From contig JACGWO010000004.1 of the NCBI GenBank assembly GCA_034509735.1, forward strand, positions 15,605,395 through 15,669,394: a stretch of 64,000 nt of DNA, given 5' to 3'. A model generated the notes under the pieces. The model saw only the letters and a program-made list of their open reading frames with translations. It did not search any database and was not told the origin of the DNA. Source of the stretch: Sesamum alatum. Its lineage: Eukaryota; Streptophyta; Magnoliopsida; Lamiales; Pedaliaceae. Of this stretch, positions 32,115 to 43,000 are shown in pieces. Numbering within the stretch: the first letter of the stretch is position 1; each line of letters starts with the position of its first letter. The translations under genes and the position numbers were made by a program.

Positions 32115-34113
32115 TGAAAGAAATCGGTGGATCGTCCCGGGAATTGCGCGAATGCGGAAGCGCGATAAAAATAAACATACAAAAAATAAAAGCATGCTTT
32201 TAATTTAAAAGAACACGCTCAAGGGGTGTGCCCTTGAGGTTCCCGGGCGTTTGGTGTATCTCATGATCATAAAGCATGTAAAGAAATCATGGAGGCCATA
32301 GAGTTGAAAATTAAAGAGGGACGAAAAAGTAAAACGAGACCTACCCGTTGTCGTTTTCGTCTTCAACGGCTACTCGCGTTGTTCCCCGTTTTGCACCGAG
32401 ATCTCGTTCTTGAGACCCTCCAAATCGTGACACACGATCCACCCACGTATCTTGCACGTCGTGCTAGCAACGAACAAGTTTATAATTTTTGGAGTAGATG
32501 AATCAACAACACGTTATCAATTAACGGTATTGATTCATCTAAGTTCTAATGTTCCAAGAACAAAAGAACTAAGAAAAAAATATTTTCTTGTTTAGAGAGA
32601 GAGGGGCGGACGAGAGGTGAGGAGAGGGGAGAGTGTGTGTTGTGTGTGTTTTCAAGAATCATCATCCTTCAATTGTTTGGAGGCTAGAGGTTTATATAGA
32701 GGAGGAATTTAATCCTCTTTAAACTCCAACTCTAAGAACTCTAATTTGACTAGGATTTTGACCTAGTCAAAGTTCTAGTCAAACTAGTGTTTGACCTAGT
32801 CAAACGAATCCTAGCCTTCCATCTCCCCTTTCCATCTCAACCGTTGATTTTAATTTAATGGAATATTTAAATCCCATTAAATATTCCAAAAGGCTAAAAG
32901 AATAAATATAATATAATAAATAAATATTATTATTTATTCTAAGCCCATTAAATCAACCCTTTAATAAATCCTATTTATTAGTTTAATTCCCTTTATCAAA
33001 TAGAAGGAATTAATTTCTCCAAGAAAATATAGGACCCGATTAAACCTAATTTAGTCATTCCTTTACTCCAATATTTAATTCCAAATTAAATACTAAGTGT
33101 GTGTGTGGATAGTGTGTGACTCTTTAGGTTCACCATTCAGCTAGACTTGATCGGATTCCTAGAATCCGCCCGTTACCATGGGTGGCCATCTAGCAACGGT
33201 CCATGGCACTAGAGACTAGGTGAAATATTCGGGGATGAACATTTAGGCTCTAACTGTACACTTGTCCTTCTATCTTGGGTCTGATCACTTAGGGTCTAGG
33301 GCACGAAAAATGCAGGTACCCATTTTGGACCTAAGTGTCGGTCTGTCCTTACTAAATGCCGCAAGGGAAACCTTTCCCTTCTGTTCAGTTACTGTGGCCA
33401 CAGATTTTAGGGACAAGACACCGAGCATACATGAGACTCAACTGTCAATACCTCTTGACAGGAGACAAATCCTTTCTTGGAAACTACTGTCACTTTGTAC
33501 ACCCGAGCTGCACTAGACATGGCTTATGACTACTCAAGATTATTTTGGCAATCTCTCACCATATCTAAGATACAGACCTGATGCACAGGTAAACTCAGCA
33601 GTTCCTCAAGTCAAAGGACTTGGCCTGTACCTTTGGAACCGGGAATACACGTCAAACCTTGCTGACCATACTCAAGGTCCTCCGTAAGACGGTTCCCGCG
33701 AGTCACCTCAGTCAGCTGCTTCCTAGCAAGCTGACCTACTAACACTGCTTAGACGACCTTCATCACCCGTCGATGAAATACGACAGCAGATGCTTAGTGC
33801 AAGTCTCAAAGGGAATCCCGGTACCCATTTTCGGGATTCCTTGACTTGGAGATTTCCGGACTGATTCGGTGAGACTGATTTCATGGACTTACCTCCAAGC
33901 GTAGTCCCAGTCCCCAAAATCGTTTCTCAGTCCGTGGGCTTTGTTTGCGTAGTGAACAGAAATGTAAATGCAGATAAGTGAACGTAAACAAAGTATTGCC
34001 ATATGAATTTTCACTTCTTTATTCATAAATATTTTTATCAAATACCAAAAATTGTCTAGACATAGGTTACATATTCCTGCCAAAATTGGCTTACATGGTC
34101 ACCTATTCTAACA
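32115..34113 (-). repeat. A2 5' LTR
   Basis: 1999 bp. In minus sense it starts TGTTAGAATAGG (at 34113) and ends CTTTCA (at 32115). TATA box 'tatataaa' at 32698-32691; W-box cluster near 32746-32803. Confidence 0.95.
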
Positions 34114-34657
34114 AGCAACTCCTTATCCCCTGGTTTATGGAGTGGAAGTAATCCTCCCGCTTGAACAACAAATTCCTTCGTTGAGGATAGCAATATAAGA
34201 AGGCTTTACGGAAGAAGAAAATGCTCGAATATGGATTGAAGAGCTAGAAGCTCTCGATGAGAAAAGGTTGGAAGCACAACAAAGGCTCGAGTGCTATCAA
34301 GCTTGATTATCCAAGGCATTCAATAAGAATGTTCGCCTATGCTCTTTTCAAATTGGTAATCTAATACTCGCTGTGACGAGGCCTATAATCACAACGCATC
34401 GAACGGGCAACAACTTCTTACCAAAATGGGATGGCCCGTATGTCGTCAAAGAGGTCTACACAAATGGTGCATATAAGTTGGTTGCTGAAGATGACTTGAA
34501 GATAGGCCCGATAAATGGAAAGTTCTTGAAGCGATACTACACCTTAAAAAACAAAAAATTGGAAAAAAAAGAAAGAATAAAAGAAAAAACTCTTGGCCCA
34601 CATGAGTATAAATATGAATGGCCCTCCCCTCTCCAAATAAATATTTTGTACACTTGA
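34114..34657 (+). pseudogene. Gypsy G1 pol: integrase C-terminal end
   Basis: Directly after the A2 target duplication the frame reads 'QATPYPLVYGVEVILPLEQQ', 'ENARIWIEELEALDEKRLEA' and, near 34420, 'LPKWDGPYVVKEVYTNGAYK', 'DDLKIGPINGKFLKRYY', ending with a stop at 34655-34657. This is the C-terminal part of a plant Ty3/gypsy (Tat-like) integrase, which inserts the cDNA. Two in-frame stops (TAA near 34189, TGA near 34304) show that it is dead. The catalytic core would be left of A2 but is lost. Confidence 0.88.
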
Positions 34658-34869
34658 ACTACGTATTCACTTGATCCTCTTGATGAGGTACGTAGGCAGC
34701 TTAGATATTTCTAAGTTCAGTTATAACATTTAAATGAATTTTATTTATCATATGAAGTCATCGATATGGGAAATATTTGAACATGCTCAAAGATTGAAAA
34801 TAGAAAGAAAAAGAAATACTTCTATTACGTAATCTAAAAAATATCGGAGTTCATGACTTAGAACAAAAG

Positions 34870-35633
34870 AAAAAGGAATCAAATGCAACAAAATAAAGGT
34901 CCTCAGCAGATCTGAAGCAAAGGGACTCAATTCCTTTAACTTTTCCTTGAGGACTTCCAAATTTGTTCTTGAAGCCTCCAAACTCACAACCATTTCGTTA
35001 TTGAGGGACGTGGTATTCTCAAGCGCTGCAATTTCTTCCTTAATTTCACGAACTCCGGCTTGAGCACTATGGAAAAGTTGCTATTCTTCCTTCAGATTGG
35101 CAAACAAGTCGTTCCTTTGTTCCTTCAGGTCCGTAAGCTCCGTCTCAACATGCTTCAACTTGTCGGTAGTGGATTGGACCTTGAAAGCCTCTTCACCTCT
35201 TTAGTTCGAGCATCTTGAAGATGATCGTTGGATTCCTTTAACTATTGCTAGAGAAGACCTTTCGATAACCTTTCAAAAGATGATAATCTTGCTTCATCGT
35301 AAGCAACAACCTTGGTGAAGAACATGTTCATCGATTCTTCTCTTTTGAGATGTCAAACTTCTGAAAGCTCTTCATGGATTCAAGAACGAAGTAAACATCG
35401 TCTTTGATCGAGGAGGTGAAATCAATTGGGGTGTTTGATATCCTCACGAGAAGATCACTCCACGACTTTTGAAGGAACTCCTTTTCACGATTAAGAACAG
35501 ACCTATCGCCTTCAAATATCGACACCGCAACATGACAAGAAGTTTGCTTTCTCTTAAGCCCCATTCCAAGAGGACGAGTTGGAGCCAACAAGTTAGACCT
35601 AAAATTCAATCCTTGACTTTCTTGAGAAGTCTC
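34870..35633 (-). pseudogene. Gypsy G1 antisense ORF, C-terminal coiled-coil part
   Basis: Minus-strand coding opposite to G1 pol, starting at the A3 insertion site. It includes 'KREKEFLQKSWSDLL'-like and 'IKDDVYFVLESMKSFQKF' stretches (about 35500-35328) and the leucine-rich heptads 'LEASRTNLEVLKEKLKEL' (about 34975-34922). Stops and frame changes lie between. It continues the plant-mobile-domain ORF at 46074-48122 across A3 and would be its C-terminal coiled coil. Confidence 0.6.
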
Positions 35634-36928
35634 TGTTAGAATAGGTGACCATGTAAGCCAATTTTGGCGGGTATATGTAACCTATGTCTAGACAATTATA
35701 GGTGTTTTGATAAATCATTAATGAATAAAGAAGTGAATTTTCATTTGGCATTACTTTGTTTGTGTTCACTTGCACCTATTTTTTTCATATCTGTTCACTA
35801 CGCAAACAAAGCCCACGGACTGAGATTTGATTTCGGGGACTGGGACTACGCTTGGAGGTAGGTCCATGAAATCAGTCTTCCCGAATCAGTCCGGAAATCT
35901 CCAAGTCAAGGAATCCCGAAAATGGGTACCGGGATTCCATTTGAGACTTGCACTAAGCATCTGCTGTCGTGTTTCATCGACGGGTGACGAGGATCGTCTA
36001 AGCAGTGTTAGTGGGTTAGCCTGCTAGGATGCAGCTGACTGAGGTGACTCGTGGGAACCGTCTTACGGAGGACCTTGAGTATGGTCTGCAAGGTATGACG
36101 AGTATTCCCGGTTCCAACGGTACAGGTCAAGTCCTTTGACTTGAGGAATTGCTGAGTTTACCTGTACATCAGGGCTGTATCTTAGGTATGGTGAGAGATT
36201 GCCAGAATTCTCTTTGGTAGTCATAAGCCATGTCTAGTGCAGTCCTGGTGTGCAAAGTGACAGTAGTTTCCAAGAAAGGATCTGTCTCCTGTCAATAGGC
36301 TTTGACAGTTGAGTCTCATGTATACTCTAGGTCTTGTCCCTAAAACTGTGGCCACAGTGACTGAACAGAAGGGAAGGATTCCCTTGCGGCGTTTAGTGAG
36401 GACAGACCGACACTTAGGTCCAAGATGGGTACCTGCGTTATCCGTGCCCTAGACACTAAGTGATGAGACCGAAGACAGAAGGACAAACGTACTGTTAGAG
36501 CCTAAATGTTCATCCCTGAATATTTCACCTAGTCTCTAGTGCCATGGACCGTTGCTAGATGGCCACCCATGGTAACGGACGGATTCTAGGAATCCGACCA
36601 AGTCTAGCTGAATGGTGAACCTAAAGAGTCACACACTATCCACACACAATTAAATATTTAATTTGGAATTAAATATTGGAGTGAAGGAATGATTAAATTA
36701 GATTTAATCGGGACCTTTATTTTTCTTGGAGAAATAATTCTTTCTATTTGATAGAAGGAATTAAATTGATAAATTGGATTTATCAAAAGGATTTATTTAA
36801 TGGGCTTAAATAATATTTATATTTATTTTAGCCTCTTGGAAATATTTAAATAGGTTTTAAATATTTCCATTAAATTAAATTAAATCAACGGTTGAGATTA
36901 ATGGGAGAGATGGATGGCTAGGATCGTT

Positions 36929-36987
36929 TTGACTAGGTCAAAACACTAGTTTGACTAGGACTTTGACTAGGTCAAAATCCTAGTCAA
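36929..36987 (+). promoter_or_regulatory. W-box cluster upstream of LTR TATA box
   Basis: Six TTGAC cores occur in 59 bases: TTGACT at 36929, 36951 and 36963; inverse GGTCAA at 36936 and 36970; inverse AGTCAA at 36982. The cluster ends about 49 bases before TATA. TTGAC(C/T) is the binding core of WRKY transcription factors. The cluster is kept in every family A LTR here and, weaker, in LTR C. Regulation by WRKYs is an inference from the motif. Confidence 0.6.
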
Positions 36988-37035
36988 ATTAGAGTTCTTA
37001 AAAGAGGAGTTTAAAGAGGATTAAAACTCCTCTTC

Positions 37036-37043
37036 TATATAAA
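37036..37043 (+). promoter_or_regulatory. TATA box of A3 5' LTR
   Basis: tatataaa in 'cttctatataaaccc'. The same box is found in the 3' LTR at 45480-45487 and in A4 at 55815-55822. Transcription would start some 30 bases downstream. Confidence 0.8.
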
Positions 37044-37626
37044 CCCCTAGCATCCTACAATTTACATGATGATGAATCTCCAACACACACACTACAACAC
37101 ACACACACGAATCTCTCTCTCCCATCTCTCTCGTCCGCCCTCTCTCTCTCTCAAGAAAAATTATTTTTCTTGATTCTTTTGTTCTTGGAACATTAGAATC
37201 TTGATGAATCAATACCATTAATTGATAATGTGTTATTGATTCATCCACTCCAAAATTATACACTTGTTCGTTGCTAGCACGACGTGCAAGATACGTGGGT
37301 GGATCGTGTGTCACGATTTGGAGGGTCTCAAGAACGAGATCTTGGTGCAAAACGGGGAACAACGCGTGTAGCCGTTGAAGACGAAAACGACAACGGGTAG
37401 GTCTCGTTTATGTTTTTCGTCCTCTTTTATTTTCCAACCCTATGGCCTCCATGATTTATTTTATGTTATTCGTTCATGAGATACACCGAACGCCCGGGAA
37501 ATTTCAAAGGCACACCCTTTGAAACGTGTTTTAATTTAAAAGCATGTTTAAATTCCGCATTTATTTTTAATTATACCGCGCTTCCGCATTCGCGCTTTTC
37601 CCGGGACGATCCACATAATCTTTCAG

Positions 37627-37641
37627 TGGTATCAGAGCCCG
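37627..37641 (+). other. A3 primer-binding site, tRNA-Met
   Basis: 'tggtatcagagccc' starts one base after the LTR end and is complementary to the 3' end of plant initiator tRNA-Met, the standard copia primer. Confidence 0.92.
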
Positions 37642-37842
37642 GTTCGGTGTATAGGCCTAGGGTTTATGTGCGTTTTAAGCATGAAACGTGAAATAGCATG
37701 TTGTAATTAAATCTTGAATTTCTTGATTCTTGAAGCATGTTATTTTATTGCTTTTAATTCGTGTGAATTGCTGAATATTGGTATTTTCTGTTTTTTCTTG
37801 GGAATCGGGATGGGAATTAATCTGAAAAAACGAGAAAACGTC

Positions 37843-38478
37843 ACAGCCGGCCAGCCGGGAAGGCTGGCCGCGCGCAGCCGAGCGCTGCCGGCAGGGCAGA
37901 CGCGCGCAGGCATGGGAAGCCTGCGCGCGCGCGCGCTGCCGGCCGCGCAGGGGCAGCGCGCAGCCGGGTTGGCTGCGCGCGGGCGTGCGCGCATGGAAAC
38001 GCCTCCAGGCGCGCGCGCGGGCAGACAGAGGTGTCTGCGCGCGCGCGCCCGGCAGGCGCGCCCATGCGCGCGCGCGCGCAAGGCTGGCGGGCGGAGGAGC
38101 CCGCGCGCGGACGGGCACCAGGCGCGCCGCCAGGCGCGCGCGCACGCAGACGGAGGCGTCTGCGCGCGCGCGCCCGGCAGGCACGCCCAGTGCGCGTCTG
38201 CGCGCGCGCTCTGCGCGCGACGCAGGGACGCGGCCGATGGCCAGCAGGCCAGCGCGCGCGCACAGGCAAAGGAGCCTGCGCGCGCGTCGGCCTGCCGGAG
38301 CACCAGGCCGCGCAGCGCGCTGCCGGCCAGGCGCGCGCGCACGCAGGCAAGGGGCCTGCGCGCGCGCGCCCGGCCAGGCAGTGCCTGCGCGCGCAGGGGC
38401 GGCAGGCTGGGCCTGCTGCCCTGCGCGCACGGCCTGCCGGCTGCTGCCGGTGGCGGCGGCCGGCGGCTGCTGCAGCTA
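37843..38478 (+). repeat. A3 G/C-rich hairpin array in leader
   Basis: 636 bases almost wholly G/C inside an otherwise AT-rich element. Repeated perfect stems are visible: cgcgcgcaggc/gcctgcgcgcg with loop atgggaa (37901-37929), gcagaca/tgtctgc with loop gagg (38021-38038) and cgcagacg/cgtctgcg with loop gagg (38045-38064 region, again near 38145-38164). Units are separated by 'cgcgcgcgcccggcaggc'-like linkers. Long overlapping ORFs on both strands follow from the lack of A/T-rich stops and are not genes. Homologous blocks occur in A2 and A4. Confidence 0.88.
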
Positions 38479-40009
38479 GGGTTTTTTTTTTGAAACCCTA
38501 GCATTATTATTTTATTTTTAAATTTATTTTCAGTTTTAATTTTGAATTAATTCTGAAAATTCGTTTTTTTGGGTTCAATTTTGCCTAAATTCCTAAAGAC
38601 ATTATTTTAGGAGTAAAATAAATTGGATTTAGAATCCCGGGGTTATTTTACTTAAAATAATGAGGAAAGGTTTTCCTAAAACGAGAAAAATTTTATTACC
38701 AATATTTGTGTTTTATTTTTCACACGTTACGCACATGTTCATTTATTTTCATCTTGGATTGATGTGATTGGAAATCATGTGTTGTTGGAATATTATGATT
38801 ATGTGATTGGATCATGTAATTATGTGTGTTGGATGGAAATGGATGATCACGAGCCCTAGACCGAATGTATGGTTTAATTTACTGTTGGGCCTGTGTGCCT
38901 CTTTAAACTGCTTTCTCCTTCTCTCTTTCTAGTGCCTTGGAATAATAAGGCTTTCTACCTCCCTCCTTATGTACTCCCCGGGGTTTCGCTGGGGTTTCTA
39001 ATTTTTTATATGTAATGAGAGTAGACTAGGAGTGAGGTTTCCATTTTTTGTAATTGGTGGAGAAGAAGGAAGGACCACATGGAGAGCCCAGACCGGAGGT
39101 CCCTTGGCATTTTCCATGAAGTGAAGAAAGAAAAAAAAGAGACCAAGGCCCATCAGAATGATGATTGGGTTACTATTATTGTAATAGTATAGGACCAACC
39201 CTAGATTGACCATAGATCCACTGCGGGCTCAGTGGATCGCATAGGATTCGGGCTTGTGATCATCCAACAGGGGCGTGCTAGGCTTTAATTTTGCATGTGG
39301 TTATTATGATGGATGAATGGCTTTTATTTATCATATGACTGCTATGGATGGATTTTATTTATGCATTATGGATGAATGTATGGATATATTATGAGATCTC
39401 GGTCATTCACTACTCTCACATTGGTTGGACCAATGTTGAAATATTAGACCCTAGATAAAGTGGACATGAACTCTAGGAGTTCGTCCATGCCTTCCAATCC
39501 GTGGCATAGTGAGGAAGCTGTTTTAGGTCAATAGCGTGGTCTCACGAGTCGTGGCACGTCATTGTACTTAAAGGAAGCTGCACTATGTCATGAACGAAAA
39601 ATGGGCTGCTGCTACCTGTCTCACGAGTCGTGGGGGTACTAGTGGGTCCATGGCTCGGTCGATTGGGTCGGGTCTAACGCCTAATTAGCATGATTCGCTT
39701 GGAGTCCTCGGGATCATGCAAAAGGGTGAGGCAATAACCTTGGGAATCTCGTGGAACGAGAATGGTATGGAATACCTCCCACAGGATCTTTTCCATGCGA
39801 ATCGTAAAAGCGGGGTATGGGAAAAATCGCTGTGGATCCCAAGCCCACTAGGAAAGGATTTCCCGAAAACTACGTTTGAGAGTACCGTGATTTCGTATAA
39901 ATAGTGGGAGGATTAAATGACTAAAGACCAAGCATTTAATTATTTTTATCAAACCACCGTCTTTACTTTCTGCTGATCGCGCGTTGTTTTTCAACATGTA
40001 GATTTTAAA
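38479..40009 (+). other. A3 untranslated leader downstream of G/C block
   Basis: About 1.5 kb of non-coding leader shared with A2 and A4. Notable pieces are a repeated 'ctcacgagtcgtgg' phrase (39541 and 39621 regions) and 'aaggaagctgcactatg' near 39570. No ORF is conserved between copies. The ATG of gag at 40010 is the first one followed by conserved coding. Confidence 0.7.
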
Positions 40010-43000
40010 ATGTCTAAGAACCCACTTTCAACCATTCTTGAGACAAATAAATTTAATGGAACCAACTACAACGACTGGTTGCGCAATCTCAGGATAGTCC
40101 TGGATTATGAGAACCAAGGCTACGTCATGGACGAGCCTCTCCCTAGGACCTTACCGGAAGGATCCACGCCAGAGGAACGTGAGACGTTCGAGACTTGGCA
40201 TAAGGATAACCGGAAGGTTCGTAGCATCATACTTGCTTCGATGACCAATGAGATTCAAAAGCAATATGAAAGGCTAGACGATGTCCCTTCCATAATGGCT
40301 CGCCTTAAGGATTGCTATGCAGTCCCGGACCGGCATACTAGGTATGTCGCGACCAAGGCGTTCTTTGGAACTAAAATGACAGAAGGATCCTCTGTACAAG
40401 AGCATGGGGTTAAAATGCTTACCCTAGTGGAAAAGCTCGAGGACCTAAAGGCAGGTCTCGATAACGAAACGTACATAGATGTGATCCTTCAGTCACTCCC
40501 ACCCTCCTTTGATCAATTTATTGTCAACTTCAACATGAATGCACTTGAGAAGGGTATTCATGAGTTGATCAATATGTTGGTGCAATACGAGGCAACGACT
40601 AAGAAGTCCACGCCTTCGGTATTGTTTGGAGGTGCTTCTACTTCCAAGACGAAAGGCAAGGGCGCCGGACGTTGGAAAAGGAAGAAAGGGAAGGGAAAGG
40701 CAGTCATAGCAGCTACGAACACTCAGAGTGTTCCCATTGCCAAAGAGGGGAAAGGCAAAGGAAAGGGAAAGGTTGTCTCCAAGCAACAGTCGAAGGCATA
40801 TGACATATGTATCAACTGCCGTGAGAAAGGGCATTGGAAGAGAGAGTGCCCCAAACTCTTCTCAAACCAAGGTATATTTGTGATTGAGGTTAACATGGTC
40901 ACTAATTCTGCCTCTTGGGTATTGGATACCGGCTGTGGAGCTCACATTTGCAATGATCTGCAGGTGTTGAAAAGAAGCAGAAAACTAAGTAGCGGGGACA
41001 TGATCCTGAAGCTTGGAAATGGCAAGGCCATCTCGGCAGAAGCAGTAGGATCCGCCACTTTAGTTATTAGTGATACCATTAGCATAGAATTAGAGCAAGT
41101 TTATTTTGTACCCAGTATGATTAAAAACATCATTTCCATTCCATTGTTAGACAATAATGGTTATGAGTTTAAAATCAATAAAAATTGCTTTTATTTGATG
41201 AGGTGTGGAATTGCTCATCTACTTGGTACATTACATAATGGGCTCTATATCTTGCAACAAACGAATTTCGTTCTTAACGCTCAACACAAACGGAAATTAG
41301 ATAATAACGGGAACGCACGTCTGTGGCACGCTAGGCTAGGTCACATATCCCAAGATAGGATGAAAAGGTTGGTAGACTCAAAGAACCTAGAGGTTGGGGA
41401 CTTGAGTGATCTACCAACTTGTGAATCTTGTCTAAGAGGGAAAATGACCAAGAAGCCCTTTGTAGGACAAAGCAGGCTTGCCACAGGTCTGTTGGACTTG
41501 GTCCATACAGACGTGTGTGGACCACTAAGGACGCAGGCCCGAGGTGGGTTCTCCTACTTCATAACCTTCACCGATGATCATTCACGGTATGGTTATGTTT
41601 ACCTAATGAGGTACAAGTCTGAAGCTCTTGAGAGGTTTAAAGAATTCAGACTTGAAGTGGAGAATCAAACCAACTGCAAAATTAAAGTCCTACGGTCAGA
41701 CCGAGGCGGTGAATACCTTAGTGCCGAATTCCTAGATTATCTAAAGGAACATGGTATAATATCAGAATGGACACCTCCCGGAACACCACAGTTAAATGGC
41801 GTCTCTGAAAGGAGGAACCGAACCCTGTTGGACATGGTTCGTTCCATGATGAGTTTTACCAAATTGCCCCTATCGTTTTGGGGTTATGCATTAGAAACGG
41901 CAGCCAAGTTATTGAATTTGGCGCCTACTAGTGTAGTGACCCAAACGCCATATGAGATATGGCACGGCAAGCCTGCATCCTACAACTACTTGAAAGTGTG
42001 GGGTAGCCCCGCATACGTCAAGAGGTTAGTGGGAGATAAGCTAGAATCCAGATCTAGCCTATGCAGGTTCGTTGGATACCCTAAAGAAACTGCGGGTTAT
42101 TACTTTTATGACCCTTTGGAACAAAAGGTATTTGTTTCAAGGAATGCAGTATTCTTGGAGCAAGGCTTCCCAGAGGATATCCAACCTGATGAGCTGATCC
42201 TTGAGGAATCAAGTGATGGAACTCAGCCATCAGAAACAGTCGCGGAAACCTCACCTAGAGGATTCAGGATAGACACTAGGAGGACTGACCAACCTAGAGA
42301 AGTCCAACATGCTAGGCATGAAGGACAACCTCAAGAAAGGCCAGTCCCGGTCCCTGAACCGCCGGCTCCGATACAGTCAGCGCCCACAGTTACCACTAAC
42401 GTTCCCGTTCTCCGAAGGTCCACTAGAGAATCCAGACCTCCAGTGAGATATGGATTTCTAGGTGCGACCGATCTTCTGGATAACGATCCTAAGACATACG
42501 GGGAAGCGATGTCAGACATCGACTCTGGGAAATGGCTTGAGGCCATGAAAACCGAAATGGACTCCATGAGCGAGAACCAAGTTTGGAGACTTGTAGATCC
42601 ACCGAAAGGTGTTAAGCCAGTGGGCTGTAAGTGGGTCTACAAGCGCAAACTCGGCGTTGATGGAGAGGTCACTACCTTCAAGGCTAGGCTTGTAGCTAAG
42701 GGATACACTCAACGACCCGGGGTCGATTTTGAGGATACCTACTCGCCAGTAGCCATGGCTAAATCCATTCGGATCCTGCTTGCCATAGCAGCATGGTATG
42801 ACTATGAAATATGGCAGATGGACGTGAAAACGGCCTTCCTCAACGGTTTCGTTAAAGAAGAGATCTATATGGATCAGCCGGAGGGTTTCACGGTCACTGG
42901 AGAAGAACAGAAGGTCTGTCGTCTCCAGAAGTCCATCTATGGCCTCAAACAAGCTTCCCGGAGTTGGAACATTCGATTTGATGAGGTAATACGGGGTTAT

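Larger units (their letters stand above)
24235..34113 (-). mobile_element. Copia element A2 (family A), full length, degenerate
   Basis: 9879 bp in minus orientation: 5' LTR 32115-34113, PBS 32100-32114, G/C-rich leader block 31771-32090, Gag-Pol remnant 30294-26250, PPT 26234-26250, 3' LTR 24235-26233. The 5-bp target duplication agcaa lies at 24230-24234 and 34114-34118. The LTRs differ by several tens of bases (about 2% by eye), so this insertion is clearly older than A3. The polyprotein has multiple frameshifts. Confidence 0.95.
35634..37625 (+). repeat. A3 5' LTR
   Basis: 1992 bp, TGTTAGAATAGG...ATCTTTCA. U3 is unusually long (about 1.4 kb before TATA). The hairpin cggattc-tag-gaatccg lies at 36580-36596, the W-box cluster at 36929-36987, TATA at 37036-37043, and a CA- and CT-rich leader at 37080-37155. 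Confidence 0.97.

Noticed and set aside
37627..37641. Possible tRNA gene at the tRNA-Met-like sequence
   Set aside because: Only the complement of the tRNA 3' end is present, directly after an LTR end. It is a primer-binding site.
37714..38504. Overlapping ORFs up to 259 codons on both strands, Ala/Arg-rich
   Set aside because: They exist in all frames because the block is almost pure G/C and stop codons are rare. The frames are not conserved between A2, A3 and A4.
42512..42952. 146-codon minus-strand ORF opposite RT (also 27356-27850 on the plus strand of A2)
   Set aside because: It mirrors the conserved RT coding strand. The same shadow appears in each copy, and no independent signature is seen.
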